Origin: Letharia columbiana
Lineage: Eukaryota; Ascomycota; Lecanoromycetes; Lecanorales; Parmeliaceae
NCBI RefSeq assembly: GCF_014066305.1
Contig: NW_023501053.1
Span: 142,501-206,500 of the forward strand
Direction of reading: 5' to 3'
DNA length: 64,000 bases
Below, one piece after another: positions 54,421 through 64,000 of this stretch. The position numbers were made by a program, and so were the translations under genes. Numbering within the stretch: the first letter of the stretch is position 1; each line of letters starts with the position of its first letter. The notes under the pieces are model-generated. The model saw nothing but the letters and a program-made list of their open reading frames with translations, was not told the DNA's origin and searched no databases.

Positions 54421-55565
54421 TGTGATGACTTTGTTTTTTTTGATAGGGGCATTAAGCCCCAAAACCAAAAAAAAAAAAGGGGGAATTCAAAAAAAAAAAA
54501 AAGCTTTGTGGGCGTTATAGTCTAGCCAGTCTTCGACTTTCGTGCAACCTTGTAAGGTACTTTACTCAACGGCGCTACCTTATTTACCTAATCTTACATT
54601 ATTCGCTCCGTCAACCAAAAAAACAAATTCCCTCAACTTCATTGCCTCAAACCTGGCACGGTGAAAAAAAATCTATCTCTCTCTCTCTCTCTCCCTCTCC
54701 CTCTATGATTAGCATCTCCTCCGTACTACACTGATGATAGGCTCTTTCAATTGCTTCCCATTGGCTCTTTCAACGGCATCATGTTACGTATGATATCTTG
54801 GCGCTTGCGTGTTCTCTTCCTGTTCCCTTTCACACTTATTACCTGTACCTACTTCACTCCCGCCCGCCTTTTGACATAGAGACGACTGCATAGTACTCGT
54901 CATCTTTTGCCTTTCTCATGCCTCGGTACGACAAGGATAGTGATCCCTCTTGACTCTTGACTCTCTCTCTCTCCTTTTATCCAATCAGGATGATGGCGGG
55001 AACTATCTGGCGCTGGAAAAGACGGCAGGCTTGCCCACCGCCTCGTATCTCATGTTCTCAATGCAGGAGGTATACTACTATTACTTTGCCATGCTGCTTC
55101 TGGAGCTGTGCAAAAAAAACAGGTGTCTCGTATTTGTGGTCCCCGTGTAGGTTGCAAGTTTTAGCGCGACACATTTCGTTATCTGGCTGTCCTGGAACTT
55201 GATCCAATGGGTCGAGGACAAAACCTCATGCTTGTGTGTTCTTGACGCAACCAAGCCAAGCTTTCACCCTTAAAGGTCTGGATAGAACTGTTCCATGCCC
55301 GTGCAGTTGCAGGGTACCTATACTGCTTTGAAGGCACCAGAACCGGAATGAGCATACAAGAACAGTGATGCCTCTGACCACGGTATAGATTGTGGTTGCG
55401 TCAAAATCCTACATGGTGAAGACTTTCTGCGTAGCAGCACTTTGATCAGAGAAATTCAAGGAATGAATTATAGATCCCACGAGTAATTGACCGGAAGAGT
55501 CTCTGGGGTACTCGGAGAGGCTATATTCGGTTAGTACTAGGGCTTAGCCCCCGATTATTTACAGA
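54421..55565. other. Transition zone with homopolymers and simple repeats
   Basis: The left end holds T8, a 5-bp GGGGC/GCCCC stem (54446-54460) and two long A tracts (about 54467-54502). A (TC)n tract lies at about 54671-54706. The rest has normal composition, but no supported gene. A Cys-containing 66-81-codon ORF pair near 54950-55202 looks like chance. Confidence 0.4.
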
Positions 55566-55907
55566 ATGACGCGAATTGTCGCGTCGCTCAAATTTCTTCC
55601 AACAATTCAAGGCATCTACTCGCCACGGAATTTGGATGAATCCTCATCCGTTTCACTATCCTTACCCTTCCCCTCATCAGTAGTATTCAGTCGCTTCAAT
55701 CATACCTTATCCGCAGTACCCAGTACATTATCCCCCCTTTCCTCCGCGTATCCCTTGTCCAGGACCGCCTCCTCTACCGGTTCATCCCTCAATGGCGGTA
55801 CTTCTGCATCCGGCGCTCAGCCCAGCATCTGGCAATACGGACTCATTCTCATTGGCATGTGTTTCGCGCTCTCCATCGCGAAATTGACGGAGCTGACCGG
55901 TCTATAG
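55566..55907 (+). CDS. Small Ser-rich protein with C-terminal membrane anchor (113 aa), unknown
   Basis: ATG at 55566 opens a 113-codon frame (MTRIVASLKFLPTIQGIY). The middle is Ser/Thr/Pro-rich (SSAYPLSRTASSTGSSLNGG), and the end is one hydrophobic helix (WQYGLILIGMCFALSIAKL, residues about 90-108) followed by only a few residues. This layout fits a tail-anchored or mitochondrial membrane protein; the basic Ser-rich start would suit mitochondrial import. The stop lies only 15 nt before the ATG of the next gene, which is unusually close for separate fungal transcription units. An upstream exon is possible because TTTACAG directly precedes the ATG. It could instead be a large upstream ORF of the DUF7726 gene. 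The family is not recognised. Confidence 0.55.
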   Translation: MTRIVASLKFLPTIQGIYSPRNLDESSSVSLSLPFPSSVVFSRFNHTLSAVPSTLSPLSSAYPLSRTASSTGSSLNGGTSASGAQPSIWQYGLILIGMCFALSIAKLTELTGL

Positions 55908-55922
55908 TCCAGTGATGGCTCA

Positions 55923-56803
55923 ATGCCCTTCAGCGGGTCCCGTAGCTTGCCTCCTGTAAGCCAATTTTCAAAAGAGATAGGGCAATCGCTGACTATCTCC
56001 AGGCTGTGGTTTCCCCTAAAACTGCACCGTCCAAGCGACCCTTCTCAGCGATAGACTCACTCTCCGACTCGGACAATGGCTACGACTCAGATGATGCTCC
56101 CGTAACGGAAGATTGCGACGCCATACGACGCAAAATCAATAGCCTCATTAATAGTGGAGAGATGAAGGTCACAGAATTCCAGCGAGCTTGCGATATCAAC
56201 AGTAACTCCTATGGAAGGTTTATGAAGTTGAAAGGCCCATACGCGGGTAACATGAATCAGACGTATAAAGCAGCTTTCCACTTCTTCGAACGTCGGAAGC
56301 GGGCTGGGATAAAGGAGCCTATCAAAAAGAAAGTCAAGAAGGACGAGGAGAGTCGGAAGCTCGATGTGTCGGGCGTTGAGCTCAAGGGAGAAAATGACGA
56401 GTCTGTCCCCGTCTACGATACTTGTGATGAGGTCCGTCGAAAAATCGCCGCATATCTCCGTGAGCCCAATGTCACGCAAGCCGGCTTCCTACGCGAACTC
56501 GCAAAGACTCTCCCGGACCCATCTGCAAAGTTGCAGTCGAAGCAGCTCAAGGACTTTCAAACCAAGAAGGGTGCCCTAGAGGGGCAGACATCGCGGATCT
56601 TTTACGCAGCATATGTATTTTTCGAGAAACAAAGACTCCAGCAAGGGAAGCCCAAAAGTAAGAAGAGAGAAGAGAATGAGAAGGTCTGGGGCCTGGAGGG
56701 AGGTATTGACACCAAGCGGAGGCGAAGCAATGTCTGGTGCCTTGCTGGAGAAAAGCCTTATATGGATAATTATGGTAAGACTCATGTTGCGGGGAAATTC
56801 TGA
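55923..56803 (+). CDS. DUF7726 protein with two tandem domains (277 aa)
   Basis: Exons 55923-55955 and 56003-56803 are joined by a 47-nt intron (GTAAGC donor, CTGAC branch, TCTCCAG acceptor, phase 0), giving MPFSGSRSLPPAVVSPKTAP at the start. Without this first exon the large frame has no good ATG start. Two copies of a roughly 70-residue domain are visible: CDAIRRKINSLINSGEMKVT with YGRFMKLKGPYAGNMNQTYK and AFHFFERRKR, and CDEVRRKIAAYLREPNVTQA with FQTKKGALEGQTSRIFYAAY and VFFEKQRL. I recall this as DUF7726, a fungal domain that looks helix-turn-helix-like. The linkers are Lys-rich (KKKVKKDEESRK), which suggests a nuclear, possibly DNA-binding protein. The function is unproven. Confidence 0.85.
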
Positions 56804-57682
56804 GGAATATGAAGATTTGCTGCGGGGTTTGTTTGGTTCTTTTTGCTGGATTTGGCAGTTTTTGTGGGAGAGTATTTGTCCAATCCCAACAAGTAAGCGT
56901 CTAGACTCTGGGAGAGCTCAGGGCCCGAGCCAAAGCCCTTGACTCCATTGCTTGAACAACGTTTGAGATTCAGTGAATTAAAAGGGGCAGGAAATATATA
57001 GATCACCAGCCAGAAGCTGTGGATTGCTACGAAACGAACAAAGCTAGTGAACAAGATCAGATGATTGTCATCACATGTGGCAAGTACCGGTAGACACATC
57101 GACACAATTTTGCGGTCAACCGCCTCAAAAGCTGATCGGATCTTTGGGGAATCTTAGCTTCAGACGGTAGCAGAGAACTCCAGGGGTGAACGACAGGTAC
57201 AAATGGTGTATGTACCTAAGGCAATCGGTGGGCAGTGACTGAGAAGCCTGACTCTGACTCGAAACGTCGCTGTTCTGGAGGATTCGTGGTTCGCTGCCTT
57301 GATTGGCTCACGGCCCTCGAATCGCAAGTCTTGGCGGTAGAGGTTTCTTCACCAATGCTATGACTCCTGGCATTGTCTGGTCAATTTGCCTTGTATCACT
57401 ATGGTATAGTAGCGGTTTGCCTGCAACATTGTTGTCCGACAAGTCGGTCGAGGTGTCTTTGTTCCCTACCCGCATCTCCAGGGTCAATATCTTTGTCGAA
57501 TCTGCCACAGAATACCATTGTTTCTGGCTGACTCCATTGTGGCATTGCTCTGAGAGCATTGTGCGGTTTATTATTTCTTCACCTGATTTCTTCATCCCCT
57601 ATATACATACTCAAGACCCACGAATACGTCCGTCTCACCCGTTCACAACTCCAAAACCAAAGCAGGCACCAAAGCTAAAGCC
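56804..57682. other. Intergenic region, promoter of the secreted-protein gene
   Basis: No gene is supported in these 879 nt. The left end is the 3' UTR of the DUF7726 gene. The right end has a TATA-like element and a C/A-rich leader before the secreted-protein gene. Confidence 0.45.
57600..57607 (+). promoter_or_regulatory. TATA-box-like element
   Basis: TATATACA lies 76 nt before the ATG of the secreted-protein gene, after a pyrimidine-rich stretch and before a C/A-rich leader. Position and sequence fit a TATA box with a short 5' UTR, but no transcript data are available. Confidence 0.4.
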
Positions 57683-58478
57683 ATGTTTTCGCACCTCGTA
57701 ACCCCAGCGCTGGCGCTGCTCATCTTCACTGCGCTCGCTTTGCCGACTGTCGACGGTCTCCCCGTTGCGACTCTCAGCGAGTCCCAGCTCGTCTCGATAG
57801 CACCAAAATCTTTTTCCTGCGCCGATGCTTCCAGCCAACAGGAATGCCGCACCGCTGCGCAAGCTGTTGGGCCCATCAGCGCGTCGTTTACAACGTACGG
57901 TGTCACTACCCCAGGGGAGCAAGCCGCAATTCTCTCAACCATAGCATTCGAGTCGGACGACTTTCAGTACCAAATTAATCATTTTCCAGGCACGCCAGGT
58001 CAAGGGACTCGAAACATGCAATCGCCAGCTTATAACCTCAAGTACGCGCAATCAATTTCGGCATTAGCACCGTATCTCGATAAAATCCAGCCATCCGATG
58101 TAGTAGCCGTCCTTGACCTTTTGATCCAATACACGAATTATGACTTCGGTAGCGCCGCCGTAAGTACCCTTTTTGAGTTACTTCTTCCCCTTTCATACCC
58201 TTGCCCGAGTCTTAAGACATGTTGAGGAGTAGAGACACATGTCTTGCTCCTCAAACATACCATCAGACTCAAGTCCATCATAGAAGAGAAACGCTGACTC
58301 CGAGATGATATAGTGGTTCTTGACCTCGCAGTGTGATCAGAGTGTCAGGGATGGATTGCAGAGCGGGAGCGCAGTTGGCTTCAGCGCGTATATCGCATGT
58401 ATTGGGGCCACCGAAACGAGCGACAGGACTGCGTACTATCAGCGAGCAGTGACTGCACTAGGGGTCACGACCTCGTAG
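57683..58478 (+). CDS. Small secreted protein of unknown function (213 aa)
   Basis: Exons 57683-58159 and 58314-58478 are joined by a 154-nt intron (GTAAGT donor, GCTGAC branch, TATAG acceptor, phase 0). Residues 1-25 form a signal peptide (MFSHLVTPALALLIFTALAL, then PTVDG). The mature part has SCADASSQQECRTAAQAVGP, QAAILSTIAFESDDFQYQIN, GTRNMQSPAYNLKYAQSI and FGSAAWFLTSQCDQSVRDGL, ending TALGVTTS. Such proteins occur singly in many filamentous fungi and remotely suggest a lysozyme- or chitinase-like helical fold (the E in STIAFESD would suit an acid residue), but I do not claim that activity. Its stop codon is 6 nt from the stop of the convergent E3-ligase gene. Splicing is needed to reach WFLTSQC, which supports the model. 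Confidence 0.85.
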
Positions 58479-58484
58479 TGATGA

Positions 58485-59959
58485 TCAGAGAACAGGGGTC
58501 CAGCGGTCTAGAAGTCCGATGGTCCACTCGCGGTGAGTCCGCGCGGACTGCGGGAGGATATCTGTGCTTGTTTTTAAGCCTGCTTGAAGTATTTTCAGTG
58601 CATAACTAGGTAGTTGGAATTCTTCAATCCTGTTGCGTTGTTTCTCGAGTGTCTTGAATGAATCCGTGATTGTTCTGTAGAATATCTTCATTGCGCGTTG
58701 TGTGGGCTTTGCAGAGGTTGAGTACATCAGATCAGGAGTGAAGGCCCAAAGCTGTTCTAATGTAAGTCAAGCGCGTATAAAGTTGGCAGAGACCTCATTG
58801 ATTCACTCACCACCAAAGCTGGCTTTGAATCCTCAGCTTCGCCGGTATAGGCTAGAAATTTATACGCCGCTTGATCCTCTATTGATGCCAAGAGCTGCGC
58901 ACTGACAATTTCCTGTACTGAGCACGTCTCCCAATCTAGTCCTCTCGAACGCTGCAGCGTTACGCTCCATTTGAAAAGCCGTAGAGAGTATCTATCTTTC
59001 TTGTCTTTGATGCCAACGATTTCACGGCACGAGACACAATTGAGAAGCCCTTGATCATCTGTGGTCTCGAAGGACGTTAGTGTATGTACCTTTAGATTAA
59101 TCTTGAGAAGCTCATTAAGCTTGAGAGCTACTCAATGAAATGGAAGGGCTTTCCGAGACAATGCATCAGCCGTCAGAAATGACATAACCCATATAGCACC
59201 ATGGATGCAGAGGGTAACTCAAGCGCTGATTGACTGTGCTTTTCGGGATTCTTCTAGGGCAGTTGTATCGGCGACCTTGCCATGGGACCGAGTTTTCGGA
59301 TGCAGGCCTCCTTCTTATTGCCCTTTTTTGGCATTCGGAATCGTTCGCGAGAAGAGAAGGAGAGATTGGCCTACCTCGAGGCCAGTACAATCGATGTCCG
59401 AGATAAGAAGTTGGCTGACATCCACAACCCCAATGCCTGCTGTGGGACCTAGAGCATTAGCTGCTGCGTAGCCTTTGTTGTTACCAGCATTTTCATCATC
59501 TGGATTATTGACGCTGGGTTTGTGACAATGCCAAAAGTCCATCATGTCTGCCCAGCCTGCACTGGGGAGATGCTTCCAAACCTTGACATCATTGACTAAC
59601 AAAGTGCTGCAGGACCCACAAGCGACTTGGGTTTCAGATGTCAATTTGAATGCCGGCCATGGGTCATTGCAATCGGTAGCTTGCTTGGCTTGAGGGGGAA
59701 GTTTAGCAGCGTCGCTGACGAAAAGGCGAAAAGATATCTCCCTTGTGGTCGCTGGAGGGATCTTCAGGTTTGCATCGCTGACTACCAGACAGGGCAGCTC
59801 TATGGTGGCCTCTTCATCCTCGTGCTTCAGCTTCAGCGTTCTCTGGTCATGGCACAGCCACACACGCGTCTCTGCGTTGCAATTGGATGGCAGTATCGCG
59901 AAAATCGTGACTCGGCGGATGTTGAGTAGTAGCTCCGCATAGAGATAGATGGATGACAT
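58485..59959 (-). CDS. UBE3D-type E3 ubiquitin ligase (HECT_2 family)
   Basis: The family binds an E2 (UBE2C in human) and acts as a HECT-like ubiquitin ligase. Exons 59375-59959, 58811-59065 and 58485-58751 give 368 residues, all phase 0. The first exon has a beta-rich N-terminus, a CxxC (VACGSCSTLLV) and the family signature WADMMDFWHCHKP. The second carries NCVSCREIVGIKDKK and LRLFKWSVTLQRSRG, then QEIVSAQLLASIEDQ. The third has LWAFTPDLMYSTSAKPTQRA, MKIFYRTITDSF and the end ARTHREWTIGLLDRWTPVL, all typical. The first intron is long (309 nt); its end was set by a CTAAC branch and CTTCGAG acceptor leading straight into GLE/TTDDQGLLNC. It is convergent with the secreted-protein gene and divergent from the questin-oxidase-like gene. 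Confidence 0.92.
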
Positions 59960-60302
59960 GGGGCAGAGGCGAGTTGAAACTAAGTCTCAGCATATTGTTT
60001 CTCACACATTGTTTTGCATTCGACACCGATAGTGCCTTTTGAATAAAAGCAGTAGGAAAAGGAACAACCCACGATGTTGTGATGCAAATGTTCAGAGTGT
60101 CGATCTGCCGTCTACGGTGCGGCTTGAGACGCCGTTGAAGTGGGGAAGTGGGGGAGTGAAGCTCCCATGTCTCCAAGTTTTGAATAGAGTATAATATATG
60201 TACTTTAATCACTTATGCAACCTTTTTATCTGTCTTCAATTTCATCAATTCTTCAAAAAAAGGGTATAACCACTGTTCAGTTCATTTTAATCAAATTCAA
60301 GC
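59960..60302. promoter_or_regulatory. Short divergent promoter
   Basis: Only 343 nt separate the start codons of the UBE3D-like (-) and questin-oxidase-like (+) genes, so their core promoters must share this region. It is AT-rich towards the right. TATAATATATG-like sequence lies near 60190-60200. Confidence 0.5.
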
Positions 60303-61757
60303 ATGTTCTCATCGTTCTCCTCTTTCTCCAATCCCTTCAGTGTGCCCCGCTTCTTAGGAGGCAACCCTGGGACAGCAATCGACATTGAGTCTGTCGAGGT
60401 CCACCAAGTCGAGACAAAACACGAAAAGCGAGCACGAACGCTGAAGCACCTACTTAAGCTTAACCATGCAAATCACTCCATTGTCTACCACAATCTCCAT
60501 TTTCACAATCACATGCCCCATGTGCGAGCATCCCTCCTGACATCTATTTCTTGATGGCTGAGCTCATCCAAAAATCAGATACTCGGATCCGCTTATCTCG
60601 TAGGAGGTGACTCGGATCATCTCAATGCTATCTACGAGAAAGAACACAAAGAGCTGGAGCCATGGAAGGATTCGCCAGGAGAGATCTCTACATACGATTG
60701 GCGAGATTACTTGGGTGATCGGCAGTAGGAAATGGATTTTCCTGCTCGTCAGGGCTGGCTGAGTCTTTCCAGGTACCAAAGAGCTTACGTCGACTTCTTC
60801 GAAGACCAACTCGTCCTCAATGGTTACGATTGGAGAAAGGTGCTGAGCGAGTATCTCTTCACCGGCAAAGAGCCACTCATAAATTGCATGATCGCTGGAC
60901 GTATGTAGTTCTGCCTAGTCGCAGGGGCCTTGCCGTGCTCAAAAGCTTACGATTCCACAGTTGGCCACCCTCTCATCCACCTAGGCTACGCATTCGAGCT
61001 CTCTTCTCGCGAATTGGCCATGGAAGCACTCGGCCTAGCTGCTACCTCATACAACTTCCTGCACAAATACCTCGACAACCCCTCCTATACAAAGCCATCC
61101 ACCTACAGCACCTCCTCCCCGATTGAGATCCTTCAGAAGGTTGCCGAAGACAAGCGCTTCGATAATTTGTTCGACCACCAAGGCGCCGACAACATTGAGC
61201 CCCTGTTTGAAGATCATGAGACAGCAGTGCTGGAGCATTGGAGTGCTTGGCAATTACCAAACCCAAAGAAGCAATTCGAAGATAGCCAGTATGCAGCCGT
61301 TGCTCTATTGGTTGCTACCCATGATTATGGGAGCAGCAGATCGTACGACTTCTTCCTTGTACACTTACTCACAACAAGCCATGCTGTACGGATCCTTCTC
61401 CCTCTGATACCCGCAAAGTTCCATGTGGCACTGGTGAGGCAATGGTGGTTGCTTACATTGGCGGTGTATATCGCGCAATTACGACCCAAGATCGAGTTGA
61501 GGAACATTACAAAGTATGATACTCAAGGCAAAGATTGGATGTGGGTGGACAAAGAAGCCGTGGAGGGGAAATGGTCTTTAGATGCGCATTTTGTAAAAGG
61601 GTTAAGAGCTATGAAAGAGGCAGCACAGACATGGGGAGATAGCGAGCAATATTACTTAAAGGCGGCCTGTAGGCTCGGAGGAGAATTCGATGGATGGGGC
61701 GGATTTGGGCCGTTGGAGGCTGGCGGACGTAGGGGCAGTGCGACCGGACATTGGTGA
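60303..61757 (+). CDS. Questin-oxidase-like protein (DUF4243 family)
   Basis: Four exons (60303-60521, 60579-60724, 60773-60900, 60961-61757) give 429 residues with matching phases. Family members include questin oxidase, which opens an anthraquinone ring by a Baeyer-Villiger-type reaction, but many relatives have no known substrate. Visible stretches are TLKHLLKLNHANHSIVYHN, FHNHMPHILGSAYLVGG, HKELEPWKDSPGEISTYDWR, GHPLIHLGYAFELSSRELAM, EALGLAATSYNFLHKYLDN, AVALLVATHDYG, YDFFLVHLLTTSHAVRILLP and FHVALVRQWWLLTLAVYIAQ. Several conserved His residues (LNHANH, HNHMPH, GHPLIHLG, LTTSH) are in place. No polyketide synthase or other pathway gene is nearby, so a clustered secondary-metabolite role is not supported here. 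Confidence 0.92.
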
Positions 61758-62071
61758 GATGAGTTGAATGATGTACAAAAGTATGTGGAAAGAGGTCACA
61801 TGATGAAGATTCATTGATTAGCATCGTAGAGACTAAAAGCCGTAGGCGAAATTCTCTGGTTTGCCTAAGTACTTGTGACATTATGTGCCCATAGTATCCT
61901 CTATTGAACTTGAATAGTCTAAACTTTCAGTCGTCTTGGCCTCGGATCGAGAAAGCAGAAAGTTACGAGCAACGTCATAAGCTGGTCAGAGCCCTCCTCT
62001 CCTTCTCGCCCTTTTCTGAGAGACGTGCGGCCTTCCTGCCGTCTGTCACAAGGTCGAACCCAGCAATAGGT
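61758..62071. other. Convergent intergenic gap
   Basis: These 314 nt lie between the stop codons of the questin-oxidase-like and F-box genes and hold both 3' UTRs. Nothing else is seen. Confidence 0.5.
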
Positions 62072-63090
62072 TTAGTGCTTCTCCCTTTCCGACCCTCTGC
62101 TGACTGTTGCGAGACTCTCAGATGCCAGTCCAGCAGGAAGTGTGGCCGCACATTCTTTTCTGCTGCCCTTCATAGCCCAAGGAATCTCCCAATTCGCCGT
62201 CTTTCCCGAGACCACCAAAGCCTGGTCCTGCATGACCTTGCCTGAATCGCGAAAATCGACTTCTATGAGACGAGGACAATTCCACACAATGCTCTGAACG
62301 TCCTCCCCAGTAAGCCAAGGGGCATTCCGGATGTGAACATATTCAAGCTTAAGCAGACTGGTAAGATGCCGTATGAGAAAGCTAGGTTGGACAGACTCGA
62401 CATCGGCGCTACCCTGAGTCCAGGATCTTGCGAGGTCCGAGCCGAAAACCATACCAGAAATAGCAATGGATGGGTAGTTGAGGGAATCGATCAAGTCATC
62501 GTTGGTCAAGCCTCCAAAGTTCAGCTTGAGTTGCCTGTTCCATATTAGCAAATCGTGTCGAGAGGCGATGCCTAGGAACGTAACCTAATGTTTCGGCACG
62601 CTGCAAGAACATGGACGACAGGTCCTATAGGCATAGAAAGACTTGTCTTATTGAAGAGATAGTTGGTGCCGGGATGTGTGCCCTTATATGTTTTCTTCTT
62701 AGGCTCCATTAGCTGCTTTGGTGGGGCCTTGGCAGCATACAGAGGTATCTCTCTATACTTCCATTCCCGCCAGCTTGCAAATCCATTGGCGCGGTCCTCC
62801 GCCTCTTTGCGGTCCGAAAGCTCGAACACGCGCACTAGATCCGCATAGGGTCTTGAATGTGATACAGTAGTCACAAACTGAGCAAAGCGGTACGTCGACC
62901 GGAACTTCGGACTGTGGTAGAGAAGAACTACCGCTTCTTCGGACAACACCGGACTCGTAAGTAGTAGGCATAAGAGAGTTTCTTGAGGCAAGTAAGAGAA
63001 GATGTGGTTTTTCACTTCGGAAGCTATAGTTTCAAGCATTGGTTTACCCATGGGTCCCATCGCCTCTTCGGCGGCTGATGAGACAGACAT
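62072..63090 (-). CDS. F-box/LRR-like protein (322 aa)
   Basis: Exons 62585-63090 and 62072-62534 are joined by a 50-nt intron (GTTACG donor, GGAACAG acceptor). The N-terminus, LETIASEVKNHIFSYLPQET followed by LLCLLLTSPVLSEEAVVLLY, is a degenerate F-box that would bind Skp1 in an SCF ubiquitin ligase. Later stretches (HVLAACRNIRQLKLNFGGLT, NDDLIDSLNYPSI, SLLKLEYVHIRNAPWLTG, CPRLIEVDFRDSG) have the spacing of leucine-rich repeats and probably bind the substrate. The end (SESLATVSRGSEREKH) is polar. Length fits short fungal F-box proteins. The substrate is unknown. It is divergent from TFIIF beta. Confidence 0.82.
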
Positions 63091-63608
63091 GGTGAGACAG
63101 GAAGGAAACCGTTGTGTTTTCGGGGTCTTGACAAATCATGTAGATGATCAATAGGATTTTGAGAAGAGGCGAATCTAGAAAGAGTATGTGTTGTTTTAGA
63201 TGTACCAGTGGCTTGAGCCAAGATGATAGTGGGAAGTGAGGCTCAACTTATAGTATCCGCAGCGAACCATTACCAAAAGAGAGATAGTTGGAAAAGGAAA
63301 ATCCAGTAGCAAGAAACAGGTGTTGACTCATACTCAAATTAAATCATTATAATTGATGAAAAAGAGTGAATATCTCCAGTCTTTGAGTGAGTGAGCGAGC
63401 GTCCCTCACGTCCTTGGTCACTCAAGTCATCTTATCATAGCGCAACGCGTGTAGGGCTGAGGCTTGGCACGCTTCCCGCCTGCACGCTGCATTCCTTTGT
63501 TTCCTCAACTCGTGCTCTTTACTCCCGCTGTGTATTGACCGCTCTGACAACCCATGCCTGCGCAGCTGAGGCACCAGGCTTGTCTGCCCCTGCCCAACAC
63601 GCCTCATC
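63091..63608. promoter_or_regulatory. Divergent promoter region
   Basis: These 518 nt lie between the divergent F-box (-) and TFIIF beta (+) start codons. The right part is C/T-rich, as in strongly used fungal promoters. No coding region or repeat of note is seen. Confidence 0.45.
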
Positions 63609-64000
63609 ATGGCAACCACGTACGGTTCCGACGTCCCTAGTATCAAGGTCGAAAATCCTATGAATGGCCAGACGCCGCACATCAAACCTGACCCTGAAAC
63701 CATAGGCGCTTCACCTGCTGCTCACACCGATGATGACCTGTACGAAGATGCCGGGGATCTCGACTTCGCGGGCGCAGGTCAGGACCTTTACCTTACAAGG
63801 GTCCCCAAATTCCTCTGGGAGCGCTGGTCACAACTTGACGACAGCCAAGAAATCACTATAGGTATGGTCAGAGTCGAAGGTGGGTTAGACAAAGTTAAGA
63901 AGGTAAGCCATAGCCCGTTCACTTTGCGCTTTATGTGGATCTTTGTCACTAATCATGACCGGTTTAGATGAGCATTTTGTTGTCACCAGATGTAGTACAG
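63609..64000 (+). CDS. TFG2: Transcription initiation factor IIF subunit beta, N-terminal part
   Basis: The RAP30/Tfg2 subunit of TFIIF escorts RNA polymerase II to the promoter. Exon 1 is 63609-63902 and exon 2 starts at 63968 and runs off the window (65-nt intron, GTAAGC donor, GTTTAG acceptor, phase 0). The first 50 residues are acidic and disordered (IKVENPMNGQTPHIKPDPET). The dimerisation domain then begins: DLYLTRVPKFLWERWSQLDD, followed by SQEITIGMVRVEGGLDKVKK and MSILLSPDVVQ. About 109 residues are visible; the winged-helix C-terminal half is outside. Reading through the intron would end at an early stop. Confidence 0.93.

Noticed and set aside
54950..55202. Cys-rich ORF pair that might encode a small zinc or effector protein
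   Set aside because: Cysteine spacing fits no known binuclear or finger pattern. The two frames overlap with no coding bias and there is no signal peptide.
60303..61757. A secondary-metabolite gene cluster around the questin-oxidase-like gene and the SDR
   Set aside because: No synthase, P450, methyltransferase or transporter is present in the window, and the two genes are 35 kb apart among housekeeping genes.

Overview
The window comes from a filamentous ascomycete (Pezizomycotina). Short spliceosomal introns, mostly about 47-125 nt with GTRNGT donors, interrupt about two thirds of the genes. The gene content includes STT3, fungal-type C2H2 regulators, a questin-oxidase-like protein and DUF7726/DUF7918-like proteins. 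One AT-rich block of about 2 kb looks like a transposon degraded by repeat-induced point mutation (RIP). The protein families remind me most of Dothideomycetes, but that is an inference. Many gene models below were rebuilt by joining exons by eye. A model was accepted only when donor, acceptor and reading phase all agreed. Family names such as DUF7896, DUF7726 and DUF7918 are from memory and were not searched.

Layout, left part (1-32 kb). A partial Gly/Tyr/Pro-rich small protein (-) is followed by a C2H2-type regulator (DUF7896-like, -). Next come the oligosaccharyltransferase catalytic subunit STT3 (+, six exons), a repeat-bearing coiled-coil protein (+) and a tiny spliced 72-aa membrane protein convergent to it (-). 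Then lie a 1422-aa C2H2 regulator (+), a 901-aa protein with two C2H2 blocks (+, six exons), a short-chain dehydrogenase (+), a microsatellite-dense region, a conserved fungal protein of unknown function (-) and another C2H2 regulator (-).

Middle part (32-52 kb). After a gene-poor stretch come a 93-aa protein with a C-terminal zinc ribbon (-), a phosphoinositide phospholipase C (-), an Arg/Ser-rich protein with a 21-residue tandem repeat (+) and a DUF7918-like protein with a very long Trp-Gly/Asn-rich tail (-). A PXMP4-type peroxisomal membrane protein with a 15-nt first exon (-) and a fifth C2H2 regulator (-) complete it.

Right part (52-64 kb). The AT-rich RIP-like block (about 52.3-54.4 kb) separates the above from a tail-anchored small ORF ending 15 nt before a DUF7726 protein (both +), a small secreted protein (+), a UBE3D/HECT_2-type E3 ligase (-) ending 6 nt from the secreted gene's stop, a questin-oxidase-like protein (+), an F-box protein (-) and the start of TFIIF beta (TFG2, +).

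The genes do not form a pathway or a biosynthetic cluster. Most are housekeeping or regulatory. The notable theme is five C2H2 zinc-finger genes in 51 kb, three of which share the same tryptophan-anchored finger motif. No single clearly new system is evident. The best candidates for something undescribed are the GW-rich protein, the 72-aa and 93-aa small proteins, and the tightly spaced ORF pair at 55.6-56.8 kb.
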